A stretch of 64,000 nt of DNA. It comes from Streptomyces sp. GQFP (lineage in GTDB: Bacteria; Actinomycetota; Actinomycetes; Streptomycetales; Streptomycetaceae). Position numbers and translations under genes: made by a program. The stretch lies in NCBI RefSeq assembly GCF_021545335.1, contig NZ_CP089312.1, forward strand, positions 1,798,001 to 1,862,000. Reading direction: 5' to 3'. The notes under the pieces are model-generated. The model did not search any database, had not been told where the DNA came from, and worked only from the letters and a program-made list of their open reading frames with translations. This document shows, one piece after another, positions 32,111 to 41,489 of this stretch; within the stretch, counting starts at the first letter, position 1, and each line of letters opens with the position of its first letter.

Positions 32111-32237
32111 AAGATCTGTCACTCCCAAACGCCCAAAAGGTAAGCGCGTGTTACGTGAAGGTCAACGGGTCGGGAGAGACGAAAACCACTGAGCAACTTT
32201 CTGTTATTACCCGGCAGTCCGTTCCGTCTCCCTTCAC

Positions 32238-34409
32238 GTGCACAGCCACTCCCTCACCACCAGCCCCGCCCTCAGGACGACGACGGCTGCCGCGGCCCTC
32301 GCGCTGACCGCCCTCCTGCTCGGCGCCCCGCCCGCCTCGGCGGCCGGCCTCCGGGACGCCACCGCCGACGTACTCGCCGGCCGGGACGTCACCCTCACCG
32401 GCGACACGGTGGTGAGGGTGCCCGCCGGGACGACGACGTACGACGGTGTCTTCCGCGGCGAGGGCACCCTCACCGTGCGCGGCACGGGCACCCTGATCCT
32501 GACGAAGGACAGCGACTTCACGCTGCCCAGGTCCCGGCAGGGCCAGAAGGTGAGCATCCCCGGCGGCAACCACCCGTACGTCACGGTGACGAACCCCGAC
32601 CCACCGGCGGTGACGGTTGAACGGGGAGCCACGCTCCAGTACGGCAACGGCGGCACGACCGGCCTGATCGGCCACTTCCCGTACAACACCCCGGCGTTCC
32701 GCCTGAACCAGGACAACATCAGGGTCGACGGCACTCTGCGGCTGTCCCTGAAGAGCACGTACAACCTGGGCACGATCAGTGGCGACGGACTGCTGACGCA
32801 ACCCCGTTTCCTCTGGGGCACCTGGGACCTCTCGGGCACCCACCCCTTCTCCGGGGTGATCGACAACGGCACGGGGGTGAACACGGGCCGACCGGAGTTC
32901 GCGACGTCGCTCCCTCGCGTACGCAAGGTCCTGAACCAGGGCACCTGGACGGTCGACACCCCGCTCGGCCAGACGGTCACGATGGGGATGGACTTCTACC
33001 AGCGCGAGTACGGCAGCGACATCAACGTCCAGTCCCGCCCGGGCTCGAAGGTGATCCTGACGGGGCAATACAGCTGGTCGAACCAGGGCGGCGACACGAA
33101 CCCGTCACTCACGGACCCCGCCCTCAACTGGACGCCCGCCCGCAAGAACGTCAACAAGCGCGGCACCAACATCAAGGGCGCGAACGTCCAGTGGGGCGAC
33201 GGCACGACGAACAAGATCTTCATGCCGGGTACGGCGGAGACGGTCTACATCAACCTCCTTGCCGCCAGCTCCCGTTCACTGCTGACGTTCGACTACAACG
33301 GCCCGGTGACGCTGGGCGCCCCGATCGGCGGCGGGCGCTACCACGACACGCTCTCCGCGCCCGGCGCCGGGGACATCGTCATCAAGGGGACGCGCGGCAA
33401 CGACGTCACGTTCGCGGCCGTCCAGTACTACGACGGCTCGACGACGGTCGAGAAGGGCGCGGTACTGCGCCTGGGCAGCGGGAAGGCGGGCGGCGACGGC
33501 GGCCTGTACACGAAGGGTTCGCTCTACAAGGTCGTGAACAACGGCTCGTTGGTGGTACGGAATACGAGCAAGACGGTGACGCTGTCGCGGGTGAGCGGTA
33601 GCGGCTCGCTCACTCAGTCAGGCGCGGCGACGACGACATTGACGGGGACTGGAGTGACGTACAGCGGCAGCACGACGGTCACGAAGGGGACGCTGGCGCT
33701 CAGGGGCGGGGCAACTCTGGCCAACAGCAAGGCGATTCGGCTGACGGCGGCGGGCGCACGGCTCGACGTGGGCACAGCGGGACTGCGCGTGCGCAAGACA
33801 CTCACCGGTTCGGGGACGGTGAAGGGCTCGGTGACCAACGAGGGCGTGGTCGCGGGCGAGTTGACGGTGACGGGTGGATACACGCAGAGCGCGAAGGGCG
33901 AACTGGTGCTGCGGGGACAGCCGTTGAAGGTCGGCGGGGCGGTGCGGCTGGCGGGGGCGCTGGACTTGTCGGCGGCGGGCGCGGCTTCCGGCTCCGCGCC
34001 CACGATCAAGGTGCTCGACAACGCGGGGCGCGCGAAGACGGTGGGCACGTTCAGTGGGCTGAAGGAGGGCGCCGCGTTGAAGCTCGGCGCCACGACGTAC
34101 CGGATCAGTTACCGGGGTGGCGACGGCAACGACGTGGTCCTGACGGCGGCCGCCAAGAGTGCGTCGCCGACGGCGAGTTCGGGGGTACGCACGGGGTCTG
34201 CGGCGGAATCGGAATCGGATTCGGTGACGTCTGCCGACTCGAACACCAACTCCGCTCCGGCGGCGTCCAGTTCGGGGCTCGGCTGGTGGCCGTACGCGAT
34301 GGCGGTCGGGCTGCTGGCGGGGCTGATGATTCCGGCGGCTCGGAAGGTCCGGGGGCACGGGAGCGGGGGCGGAAGGCGACGGGGCGGGCGGCACGCGGCG
34401 CAGGACTGA
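32238..34409 (+). CDS. Secreted, C-terminally membrane-anchored beta-strand repeat protein
   Basis: 723 residues from GTG 32238, the only usable start; no Shine-Dalgarno is visible, so the mRNA may be leaderless or nearly so. Signal peptide to about residue 36 (PPASAA). The body is a long beta-helix of autotransporter-associated strand repeats (recurring GSGSLTQSGAATTTLTGTGVTY, GSTTVTKGTLALRGG, GTGTLILTKD). A Ser/Ala-rich linker (640-690), one membrane helix (WWPYAMAVGLLAGLMIPAA) and a basic tail form a sorting-like anchor without an LPXTG motif. Probable cell-surface adhesin or polysaccharide-binding fibre; divergent from the arabinogalactan operon. Confidence 0.78.
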   Translation: MHSHSLTTSPALRTTTAAAALALTALLLGAPPASAAGLRDATADVLAGRDVTLTGDTVVRVPAGTTTYDGVFRGEGTLTVRGTGTLILTKDSDFTLPRSRQGQKVSIPGGNHPYVTVTNPDPPAVTVERGATLQYGNGGTTGLIGHFPYNTPAFRLNQDNIRVDGTLRLSLKSTYNLGTISGDGLLTQPRFLWGTWDLSGTHPFSGVIDNGTGVNTGRPEFATSLPRVRKVLNQGTWTVDTPLGQTVTMGMDFYQREYGSDINVQSRPGSKVILTGQYSWSNQGGDTNPSLTDPALNWTPARKNVNKRGTNIKGANVQWGDGTTNKIFMPGTAETVYINLLAASSRSLLTFDYNGPVTLGAPIGGGRYHDTLSAPGAGDIVIKGTRGNDVTFAAVQYYDGSTTVEKGAVLRLGSGKAGGDGGLYTKGSLYKVVNNGSLVVRNTSKTVTLSRVSGSGSLTQSGAATTTLTGTGVTYSGSTTVTKGTLALRGGATLANSKAIRLTAAGARLDVGTAGLRVRKTLTGSGTVKGSVTNEGVVAGELTVTGGYTQSAKGELVLRGQPLKVGGAVRLAGALDLSAAGAASGSAPTIKVLDNAGRAKTVGTFSGLKEGAALKLGATTYRISYRGGDGNDVVLTAAAKSASPTASSGVRTGSAAESESDSVTSADSNTNSAPAASSSGLGWWPYAMAVGLLAGLMIPAARKVRGHGSGGGRRRGGRHAAQD

Positions 34410-34462
34410 CTCCGGGCGGCCGGAACCTGCCGGTTTCGGCCGCTGCTGCGGATACTGGGGGC

Positions 34463-34783
34463 ATGGAATTCGCCGTCCTCATGACCCTGCCCGGACTGGT
34501 CATCCTGCTGACCGTCATGGCCTTCGTGGATCAGCTACTGCTGCGGGCCGGGCGAGCGGGAGTGCTGCCCTGGCGGAACAGCGCCCGGCAGGGCCAGATA
34601 TCGGCGACCGGGTTCGAGCAGCTGCACGCGACCTTCTCGCCCGGCAAGCAGAACGAACTCAAGGAGCGACAGTCGTCATTGCTGATGCGGGACGACGAGG
34701 AGGACGGGGCGCCGCCGAACCGGACGACGGTGGATCTGGAGGGTGGGGTCGCGGTCGTCCGGATGCGGCAGGCCGACCGGTAG
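34463..34783 (+). CDS. DUF6191-type small membrane protein
   Basis: 106 residues from ATG 34463 (GGGGG upstream). One N-terminal membrane helix (FAVLMTLPGLVILLTVMAFVDQ) is followed by a conserved cytoplasmic part (LPWRNSARQGQISATGFEQ, SPGKQNELKERQSS, NRTTVDLEGGVAVV) typical of a small actinobacterial family of unknown function. It lies 53 bp after the surface protein. Confidence 0.75.
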   Translation: MEFAVLMTLPGLVILLTVMAFVDQLLLRAGRAGVLPWRNSARQGQISATGFEQLHATFSPGKQNELKERQSSLLMRDDEEDGAPPNRTTVDLEGGVAVVRMRQADR

Positions 34784-34928
34784 GACGCGGCGTACAACTA
34801 CGTCGACGAGCTGGCGAAGAGGAACGCCACGTAGGCACCGTCCTCGCAAGGACTGCGGCGCTGGTGCCCGCGCTGGTGGTCGGCGACACGGATGGATCAA
34901 GCAGGCAACGATCAGGCAGGGTGGACGC

Positions 34929-35672
34929 ATGCCTGAATCGCTGTTGCCTGGAGGTTTCGTCAATGCGGTCGTTCGTGTCGGAGACACGGTGCGCCGTCCG
35001 GCCTCGGCTCGCACGAGGTTCGTGGGTGATCTGCTGAGGTTGCTTGAAGCCAGTGGCTGGAGTGGTGCTCCGCGGTATCTCGGTGTGGACGACGAGGGCC
35101 GCGAGGTCCTCAGTTACCTCGATGGCCATGTGGCGTGGGAGCGGCGACAACCTGCCGCTGTGTCATCCGACGAGAGTCTGGTGACGGTCGCCCGGCTCGT
35201 ACGTGAGTTCCACGACCTGACGGCCGGCACCCCGCTGGCCGGAGACCAGGAGGTCGTGTGTCACAACGACCTGTCACCCAAGAACACCGTCTATCAGCTG
35301 TCCAGTGGCGAGCTTCGCCCGACGGCATTCATCGACTGGGACCTTGCGGCGCCGGGCGCACGGATCCACGACATCGCTCATGTCTGTTGGCAGTACCTCG
35401 ATCTGGGCCCTTCGGTCACCGACGTCGAGGAGACAACCCGGCGCATGAGGCTGATCGTCGACAGCTACGAGCTGTCGGACCGGCAACGTCTCGTGTCGAC
35501 GATCTTGTGGTGGCAGGACCGGTGCTGGCGGGGCATCGAGACCCAGGCCGATGCGGGTGATGTCGCCATGATCGGGCTCCGTGACGCAGGGGCGGTGAGC
35601 CACGTTCAGGCGGCCTATCAGTGGGTTTCCGATCATCGGGCTGCTTTGGAACGCTCAGTCGCCACGAGCTGA
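34929..35672 (+). CDS. Aminoglycoside phosphotransferase (APH) family kinase
   Basis: 247 residues from ATG 34929 with GGGTGG upstream; earlier in-frame codons run into the previous gene's region. It has the Brenner motif VVCHNDLSPKNTVY with the catalytic Asp and metal Asn, and the Mg-binding FIDWDLAAPG. The N-terminal lobe is short. The family phosphorylates small molecules such as aminoglycosides, choline or sugars; nothing here shows the substrate, and a resistance role should not be assumed. Confidence 0.82.
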   Translation: MPESLLPGGFVNAVVRVGDTVRRPASARTRFVGDLLRLLEASGWSGAPRYLGVDDEGREVLSYLDGHVAWERRQPAAVSSDESLVTVARLVREFHDLTAGTPLAGDQEVVCHNDLSPKNTVYQLSSGELRPTAFIDWDLAAPGARIHDIAHVCWQYLDLGPSVTDVEETTRRMRLIVDSYELSDRQRLVSTILWWQDRCWRGIETQADAGDVAMIGLRDAGAVSHVQAAYQWVSDHRAALERSVATS

Positions 35673-35714
35673 GCACTTCACCCGCGCGAGTCGTCTGGTT
35701 GCCGACGTACTGTC

Positions 35715-36161
35715 ATGCCCATGCGCCAAGACCTGCCGTCGATATCCGCAGAGCACCCCCAGAACGCCGCGCTGCTGGACTTCCTCCAGGCACAGGGCTC
35801 TCCGCCCCACGGACCGAACGACTACGCGCTGGGCGAATGGCAGCTGCACACGCACCCCGATCTCCTGGACAGGTTGGCCCAGTTGGCTCCGCGTGTGCCC
35901 CTTCATGCCGCATACGGCGTCCCGGTGTTGGCTTACGAGGGCATCGCGGTCGCCGCCGCCCTGGGGACCTCCACCCTGCTGGTACGCCTTCCCACCGCAC
36001 CCCCGAGGCTCAAGGTCGGACTGCCCGACCCGTCCCTCGCCGCTCACGGATGGCAGGAGATCGATGCCTGGCAGGGCGAACTCCCCTCCGCCGAGGGGGA
36101 TCGCAGGCTCGCCGGCGTAATCCGAGGAGCCCTTGCCAACGTCCGGGACCTCGCCTCGTAG
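35715..36161 (+). CDS. Hypothetical protein
   Basis: 148 residues, ATG 35715 (ATG 35721 is an alternative). No signal peptide. The sequence is of mixed helix and strand (NDYALGEWQLHTHPDLLDRL, GVPVLAYEGIAVAAALGTSTLLVRLP) and ends shortly before the permease pseudogene. I do not recognise a family. Confidence 0.6.
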   Translation: MPMRQDLPSISAEHPQNAALLDFLQAQGSPPHGPNDYALGEWQLHTHPDLLDRLAQLAPRVPLHAAYGVPVLAYEGIAVAAALGTSTLLVRLPTAPPRLKVGLPDPSLAAHGWQEIDAWQGELPSAEGDRRLAGVIRGALANVRDLAS

Positions 36162-36189
36162 CGACACACCCCCAGGCCAGGCAGCCGGA

Positions 36190-36595
36190 TCAGGCGGCCG
36201 CCTTCTCGTTCTCCTCCAGTTCCTCCGACTGCTGTCGGCCCCGCATCCACACGTACACCGGAATCCCCGCGAACAGGAACAACACCCCCTGATACACCGC
36301 CGCGTACCCCGCCCCCGCGATCAGCCAGAACGAGAACGCGAAGGACAGGGCGGCGACGAGCAGGTCGCGGACCAGGCCCGCCGGGCGGACGCGGTCCCGC
36401 GTGCCCTTGGCCAGCCAGTACAGCTGGGCCGCCGCCGATGATGTTGCCCATCACCAGCGCGGTGGCGGCGGCCAGGCCGAAGGTGCGGCGGCCGGGCGGC
36501 GGCTTCTGCGTCGCCGAGGCTGTCTCGGCGCTCTCGGCCGTCTCGGTCGGGTTCAGCTCCGGCTCGTCGGCCCCGGTGGTGCTGGGCGCAGTCAT
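36190..36595 (-). pseudogene. Amino acid permease (APC family), internal deletion and frameshift
   Basis: From ATG 36595 the first 57 codons read as a normal APC transporter N-terminus, ending in LVMGNIIGGG, the start of helix 1. At about 36435 the frame changes, and the remaining 80 codons in another frame encode the normal C-terminus (YWLAKGTRDRV, two helices, GIPVYVWMRGRQQSEELEENE, stop TGA 36190). Some 300 residues between are missing. The length (406 bp) is not a multiple of three. It is divergent from mmuM, so the lost protein may have been an S-methylmethionine or homocysteine permease; that last step is inference. Confidence 0.85.
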
Positions 36596-36730
36596 GACAC
36601 TTCCGGTCAGCGGGGAGAGGTGGGGAGGTGGGGAGGGCGTGATCGTAACTCGCCATCCCACAATGTGGTCGATCTGTTCATGTACTGGACACATACGGTC
36701 GCCGTGCCCACTGTGGACTAGCGTCGAGGT

Positions 36731-37654
36731 ATGACCAGCGAGACCAGCGAAACCCCCTTCTCCGCCGCCCTCACCTCGGGCTCCCCCCTCGTCCTCGACG
36801 GCGGTATGTCCAACCAGCTGGGGTCCGCCGGGCACGATCTGAGTGACGAGCTGTGGTCGGCGCGGCTGCTCGTCGAGCAGCCCGAGGCGATCGTCGACGC
36901 GCACCTCGCCTACTTCCGGGCGGGCGCCGACGTCGCGATCACCTCCAGCTACCAGGCCACCTTCGCCGGCTTCGCCAAGCGCGGCATCGGCCGGGAGCGC
37001 GCCGCCGAGCTGCTCGCGCTGAGCGTCGAGCTGGCCCGCGAGGCCGCGCGCCGGGCGGACGCGGAGCGGCCGTTGTGGGTGGCGGCGTCGGTCGGGCCGT
37101 ACGGGGCGATGCTCGCGGACGGGTCCGAGTACCGGGGGCGGTACGGGCTGAGCGTCGACGAGCTGGAGCGTTTCCACCGGCCGCGTGTGGAGGTGCTGGC
37201 CGCGGCCTCGCCCGATGTACTGGCCCTGGAGACGGTTCCGGACGCCGACGAGGCCGAGGCGCTGCTGCGCGCGGTGCGCGGGCTCGGGGTGCCGGTGTGG
37301 CTGTCGTACAGCGTGGCCGGGGACCTGACGCGGGCCGGTCAGCCGCTCGCGGAGGCGTTCGCGTTGGCCGCCGACGCGGACGAGGTCGTCGCCGTCGGTG
37401 TGAACTGCTGTGTGCCCGAGGACGTCGAGGGTGCTGTGGAGTTGGCGGCCCGGGTGACGGGGAAGCCGGTCGTGGTCTATCCGAACAGCGGCGAGGTCTG
37501 GGACGCCGATGCCCGTGCCTGGACCGGCAGTTCGACCTTCTCCGCCGAGCAGGTGACAGGCTGGCGGGACGCGGGGGCGCGGCTGATCGGCGGGTGCTGC
37601 CGGGTGGGGCCGGGGGCGATCACGTCGATCGCCCGGACGCTGAACCCGGCGTAG
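36731..37654 (+). CDS. mmuM: Homocysteine S-methyltransferase
   Basis: 307 residues. One barrel domain with the zinc ligands in GVNCC (near 223-227) and GGCCRVGP (near 289-296). DGGMSNQLG and ITSSYQATF are family-typical. The enzyme methylates homocysteine to methionine with S-methylmethionine (or S-adenosylmethionine) as donor. In enterobacteria mmuM is linked to the S-methylmethionine permease mmuP; here the divergent permease is a pseudogene. Confidence 0.9.
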   Translation: MTSETSETPFSAALTSGSPLVLDGGMSNQLGSAGHDLSDELWSARLLVEQPEAIVDAHLAYFRAGADVAITSSYQATFAGFAKRGIGRERAAELLALSVELAREAARRADAERPLWVAASVGPYGAMLADGSEYRGRYGLSVDELERFHRPRVEVLAAASPDVLALETVPDADEAEALLRAVRGLGVPVWLSYSVAGDLTRAGQPLAEAFALAADADEVVAVGVNCCVPEDVEGAVELAARVTGKPVVVYPNSGEVWDADARAWTGSSTFSAEQVTGWRDAGARLIGGCCRVGPGAITSIARTLNPA

Positions 37655-37763
37655 CTCCCACGCCGAACCTGGCGTAACTCCCGTGAAGCATGGGCTCAAT
37701 GAGGGCTTCACGGGCCGGTGATGGAGTCCGGGGCGAACCCGTACGCCGATCACGGAGGCCGTG

Positions 37764-38054
37764 GTGACCGAGCCGCCCACGCAGGACCAGTTGGACGCCT
37801 ATGTACGGACCCGGCTGGCGTTGGCCGGGTTCGATCTGTCGCTCCTGCCGGAGCAGGCCGACCCCGCCACCGGAGTCCCGACGCGCTCCCAAGTGCTCGC
37901 CTCCCTGCGGGCGTTCGTCGCCTCGACCCCCGGCGCGATATCCGGCTGGACACCGCCCGCCACCGACCCGGCGTACGCGCAGCAGGCCTCGCCGCCACTC
38001 CTGTACCCGTCCATCACCGAGGCGTGGACCGGAAAGGCGGGCGACCGGACATGA
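37764..38054 (+). CDS. Small protein coupled to a secreted amidase
   Basis: 96 residues from GTG 37764 (GGAGG five bases upstream; GTG 37761 is too close). No signal peptide or membrane helix. It contains an N-terminal helical part (QDQLDAYVRTRLALAGFDLSLL) and a Pro-rich second half (GWTPPATDPAYAQQASPPLL). Its stop overlaps the amidase start as ATGA. Small partners of this shape next to amidases are seen in actinomycetes, but the role is unknown to me; it may be a chaperone or regulator. Confidence 0.72.
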   Translation: MTEPPTQDQLDAYVRTRLALAGFDLSLLPEQADPATGVPTRSQVLASLRAFVASTPGAISGWTPPATDPAYAQQASPPLLYPSITEAWTGKAGDRT

Positions 38055-39652
38055 GCAGCCCCCTCAAGAGATCCGTCAACAGATCCATCAACCGGCGGAT
38101 ATTCCTGGCGAGTTCGGCGGCGCTGGCTGGCGGACTCACCATGCAGGCAGCAACTCCCGTGCACGCGGCTTCAGTTGCGGACCATATCCCCAACCCCACC
38201 CTCGACATCGACGTACGGCAGGCCGCACGCAACGACCCGTCGGAGGCGACGCTCGCCGAGGCCGCCGTACTCATGCGGCGCGGGAAGCTGAAGTCGACCG
38301 TGCTGACCGAGGCGTACCTGGAGCGGATCGAGCGGTACGACGGCACGTACCAGGCGTATGCGGAGGTCACCGCCGAGAACGCGCGTGCGGCGGCCCGGCG
38401 CGCGGACCGTACGCCGGCGGGCAGACGCCTCCTGCACGGCATCCCCCTCTGCATCAAGGACAACTACTTCACGGCGGGCGTGCCCACCCGCTGCAACTCC
38501 CTCATCTTCGAGGACTTCGTGCCGGACACGGACGCCACGGCCGTGGCCCGGCTGAAGGCGGCCGGCGCGTTCGTGCTCGGCAAGGGCCAGATGGGGCCGC
38601 TGGCCACCACCCGCGCCACGAAGCCGAACGGCACTGTGACGACGGTCAACGCGTGGACGCCGGAGGACCCGTCCGTCGACCCCGGCGGTTCCTCGACCGG
38701 CCCCGCCTGCGCGGTGGCCGGCCGGCTCGCCTCCTCGTCGATCGGGACGCAGACCGGCGGCTCGATCGTGCTGCCGTCCAACCAGCAGAACCTGACCGGC
38801 CTGAAGCCCACGATGGGCCGGGTGTCCATCCACGGCGTCATCCCGCTCTCGTTCACCCGCGACCACGCGGGCCCGCTCGCGCGCGACGCGATGGACGCGG
38901 CGATCATGCTCCAGGTCCTGGCCGGACCGGACCCGCAGGACCCGCGCACCCTCGGCCTGCCCGCCGTACCCGACCTGATCCGCGCCGCGACCCCGGTCGT
39001 GGCGAGAGGCGGCAAGGTACGTCTGCGCCGGGCCACCCGTATCGGCGTCCCCGCCGATTTCCTGTCCGCCCAGCGGGAGTTGAGGACCGCGTTCCTCACG
39101 CGCCTGGACGCGATCCCGGGCGTCACGCTCGTCGACGTCGCCTACCCGGACGACTGGGCCCTGCTCACCGGTACGTTCAACGCGGCCCGACTCGCCGAAC
39201 GTACCGAGCCCTTCCGGCACTGGCTGCGCACCGATCCCACCAAGTTCGGGGTGTCGCTGCTGAGTTGGCTGCAGGGGCTGATGCTCTCGGGCGACGAGTG
39301 GATCACCGCCCAGCGCGCCAAGAACCACCTGCTGAGAGAGGTGCTCGACGGTGTGCTGACCACCGCCGACGTCGTCCTGCAGACCGGCCCCGTCCCCTTC
39401 GACATCCTCGGCCTGCCCGAGATCGGCTTCCCCATCGGCTTCGACAGCGCCGGCGTACCCGTCGGCACGATACTCGGCGGCCAACCGTACGAGGAGGACC
39501 GGCTGTTGGAGGTCGCGGCGGCCTATCAGGCGGTCACCGACTGGCACACCCGCAGGCCGACCGACCCGACTCCGGCGACCGCCCGAAGCTTCGGCGCCAC
39601 AACCGCCCGTCCGCGTCTCTCGGCGGAGGAGGCGGCGGCGAGTTCGGCGTAG
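38051..39652 (+). CDS. Secreted amidase (amidase signature family)
   Basis: 533 residues from ATG 38051. A Tat-like signal (NRRIFLASSAALAGGLTM, cleavage near HAA) implies export. The Ser-cisSer-Lys triad is visible: Lys in LCIKDNYF, cis-Ser in DPGGSSTGPACA and the nucleophile in GTQTGGSIVLPS. The family hydrolyses amides; the export and the small partner gene set it apart from GatA-type enzymes. The substrate is unknown. Confidence 0.88.
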   Translation: MSSPLKRSVNRSINRRIFLASSAALAGGLTMQAATPVHAASVADHIPNPTLDIDVRQAARNDPSEATLAEAAVLMRRGKLKSTVLTEAYLERIERYDGTYQAYAEVTAENARAAARRADRTPAGRRLLHGIPLCIKDNYFTAGVPTRCNSLIFEDFVPDTDATAVARLKAAGAFVLGKGQMGPLATTRATKPNGTVTTVNAWTPEDPSVDPGGSSTGPACAVAGRLASSSIGTQTGGSIVLPSNQQNLTGLKPTMGRVSIHGVIPLSFTRDHAGPLARDAMDAAIMLQVLAGPDPQDPRTLGLPAVPDLIRAATPVVARGGKVRLRRATRIGVPADFLSAQRELRTAFLTRLDAIPGVTLVDVAYPDDWALLTGTFNAARLAERTEPFRHWLRTDPTKFGVSLLSWLQGLMLSGDEWITAQRAKNHLLREVLDGVLTTADVVLQTGPVPFDILGLPEIGFPIGFDSAGVPVGTILGGQPYEEDRLLEVAAAYQAVTDWHTRRPTDPTPATARSFGATTARPRLSAEEAAASSA

Positions 39653-39776
39653 ATCGAAGTAGATCGGAGTGGAACAGAGCTGGAGGGGCCGGTCACGGGG
39701 AAAGTTTCGGTTCCGGGCCCCTCGCCCTCGCCCTCCCGCTCCCGCCCGCCCACATCCACTGCTAGCCTCCGGACCG

Positions 39777-39789
39777 GGAACCGGTTGCC
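39777..39789 (+). promoter_or_regulatory. Candidate LacI operator (AACCGGTT)
   Basis: GGAACCGGTTGCC with a perfect 8 bp core at 39779-39786, about 42 bp before the LacI-family gene. The same GGAACCGGTTGC occurs before the other LacI gene at 45332. Probably an autoregulatory site. Confidence 0.5.
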
Positions 39790-39830
39790 AATGTGTTGCC
39801 GCAGGTCCCACGGACAGGGGGGCACGCACC

Positions 39831-40895
39831 ATGACGAGGAAGAGCAGCACCGGAGTCAGCGCGACACGCAGCACCATCCGGGATGTCGCGGCCCGGGCCG
39901 GGGTGTCCGCGTCCACCGTGTCCCGGGTGCTGGGCGGCGACTACCCGGTGAGCGCGGCGACCCGTACCAGCGTCATGCGGGCCGTACGTGAGCTGGACTA
40001 TGTCGCCGACGCGCGCGCCAAGGCGGTCGCCGGAGTCGGTACGCCCACGCTCGCCTTCGTGCTCGACGACATCACCGGGCCCTCGTTCGCGCTCATGGCG
40101 CACGGCGTGGAGCGCGAGGCGACCCGGCTCGGCCATCTCAGCCTGGTGTGCAGCACGGACGGCGACACCGCGCACGAACTGGAGTTCGTGGAGATGATGC
40201 GTGCCCAGCGTGCCGCCGCCGTGATCCTGGTCGGCGGCACCGCCGACACCCCCGAGTACCGCACCCGCACGGCCCGTATCGCCGACTCCCTGGCCTCCGT
40301 CGGCTCCCGCCTGGTGCTGTGCGGCCGGCCGCCGCTGAATCCCGGTACGCCGGTCACGGTCATCGAGTACGACAACGAGGGCGGCGCCTATGCCCTGTGC
40401 GCCCACGTCCTCGCCCAGGGCCATCAGCGTCTCCTCTTCCTCGGCGGCCGCCCCGACCACACCACCGCCCAGGGCCGCGAACGCGGCTACACCGCCGCCC
40501 ACCGTGCCCGCGGCCTGGAACCCGACCCGGCGCTGCGGCTGCACGGCGACTTCACCCGCGACTCGGGCCACCGTCTGATGCGCCAAGCCCTGTCCCAGGG
40601 GCTCGAGTTCACGGCGGTGATGGCCGCCACCGACATGGTCGCCGCCGGTGCGCTGACCGCCCTCCACGAGGCCGGACTCTCCGTGCCGGGCGACGTCTCA
40701 CTGGCCGGGTACGACGACATCCCGTTCGCCCGCGACCTGCACCCGGCGCTCACCACGGTCCACGTCCCCTACGAGGAGTTGGGCCGCCTCGCCGTCCGCA
40801 CCGCCCTCGGCCGTACCCCCGACGACCCGGACGAGCACCTGCTCCTGGGCACGCATGTCGTCGTACGGAACTCGGTGGCGACACTCAGCAGTTGA
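39831..40895 (+). CDS. LacI family transcriptional regulator
   Basis: 354 residues from ATG 39831 (AGGGGGG upstream). Residues 12-60 are the LacI DNA-binding domain (STIRDVAARAGVSASTVSRVL with the hinge helix after VADARAKAVA). The rest is a periplasmic-binding-protein-like effector domain (LAFVLDDITGPSFALM, AGYDDIPFARDLHPALTTV). The effector is unknown; neighbours are an amidase and a broken gene, so its target may lie elsewhere. Confidence 0.9.
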   Translation: MTRKSSTGVSATRSTIRDVAARAGVSASTVSRVLGGDYPVSAATRTSVMRAVRELDYVADARAKAVAGVGTPTLAFVLDDITGPSFALMAHGVEREATRLGHLSLVCSTDGDTAHELEFVEMMRAQRAAAVILVGGTADTPEYRTRTARIADSLASVGSRLVLCGRPPLNPGTPVTVIEYDNEGGAYALCAHVLAQGHQRLLFLGGRPDHTTAQGRERGYTAAHRARGLEPDPALRLHGDFTRDSGHRLMRQALSQGLEFTAVMAATDMVAAGALTALHEAGLSVPGDVSLAGYDDIPFARDLHPALTTVHVPYEELGRLAVRTALGRTPDDPDEHLLLGTHVVVRNSVATLSS

Positions 40896-41414
40896 CGTCC
40901 TGACTACGAAGCCGGGCGTACGCCCGCACATCCGCGTCCGCGTCCCCCCGACACCGAAGCGAGCGCCTCCGCCACCCCCGGCCGACCGTCGTGGCGGCGC
41001 AGCGCCCGGACCGCCGCCTTGCGGACGTCGGCGAACGCGTCCGACAGCACCTCTGCCAGCACGGGCACCGCCAACTCCGATGCCGCCGCACCCGAACGGA
41101 CCTGCCGGGCGGGGTCGGCCAGGAAGAGCGGCAGTCACCGCCGTGTCCAGCGGCGGCGGGCAGCAGCCCGTGGTCGCGAGGGCGGTGAGCGGGGCGGCCC
41201 GGACCCGGGCATCGGTGTCGGCGAGCAAGGGCTTGAGGTCGTCCGGGGTGCCGGCGGTGCCCAGGCCCTGGGCAGCGGAGACCCGTACCTCGCGCGGGGT
41301 GTCGGTGCGCTCGTGGTAGAGGCCCCAGCGGCTCTCCGTACGGGCCAGGGAGGAGCGGGCGGCCGACTGCGGGGCCTCGGTCTCCACCGTGGACGTGCTG
41401 ACCTGGGTCGTCAT
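40885..41414 (-). pseudogene. HEAT-repeat protein, two frameshifts
   Basis: Starting at ATG 41414 the frame encodes a HEAT-type repeat (REVRVSAAQGLGTAGTPDDL, DARVRAAPLTALATTG). Near 41130 homology moves to the next frame (LADPARQVRSGAAASELAVP, DVRKAAVRALRRHD), and at a run of six C (G on the coding strand) near 40955 it moves again to DADADVRAYARLRSQDVNC and stop 40885. Restoring two single-base shifts would give a normal PBS-lyase/HEAT repeat protein of about 175 residues. It overlaps the LacI gene end by 11 bases. Sequencing error cannot be excluded. Confidence 0.75.
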
Positions 41415-41489
41415 GAGGCCGCCCGCCCGGACGCGTGCGCGGTGGCGGCCGGGCGGCGCGCACACCTGCCACCTGGGGGCGGCCGGTGG

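Noticed and set aside
34784..34831. Sixteen in-frame codons after the TAG of the DUF6191 gene (DAAYNYVDELAKRNAT)
   Set aside because: They look protein-like, but there is no start and no evidence of stop-codon read-through; probably a chance or relic sequence.
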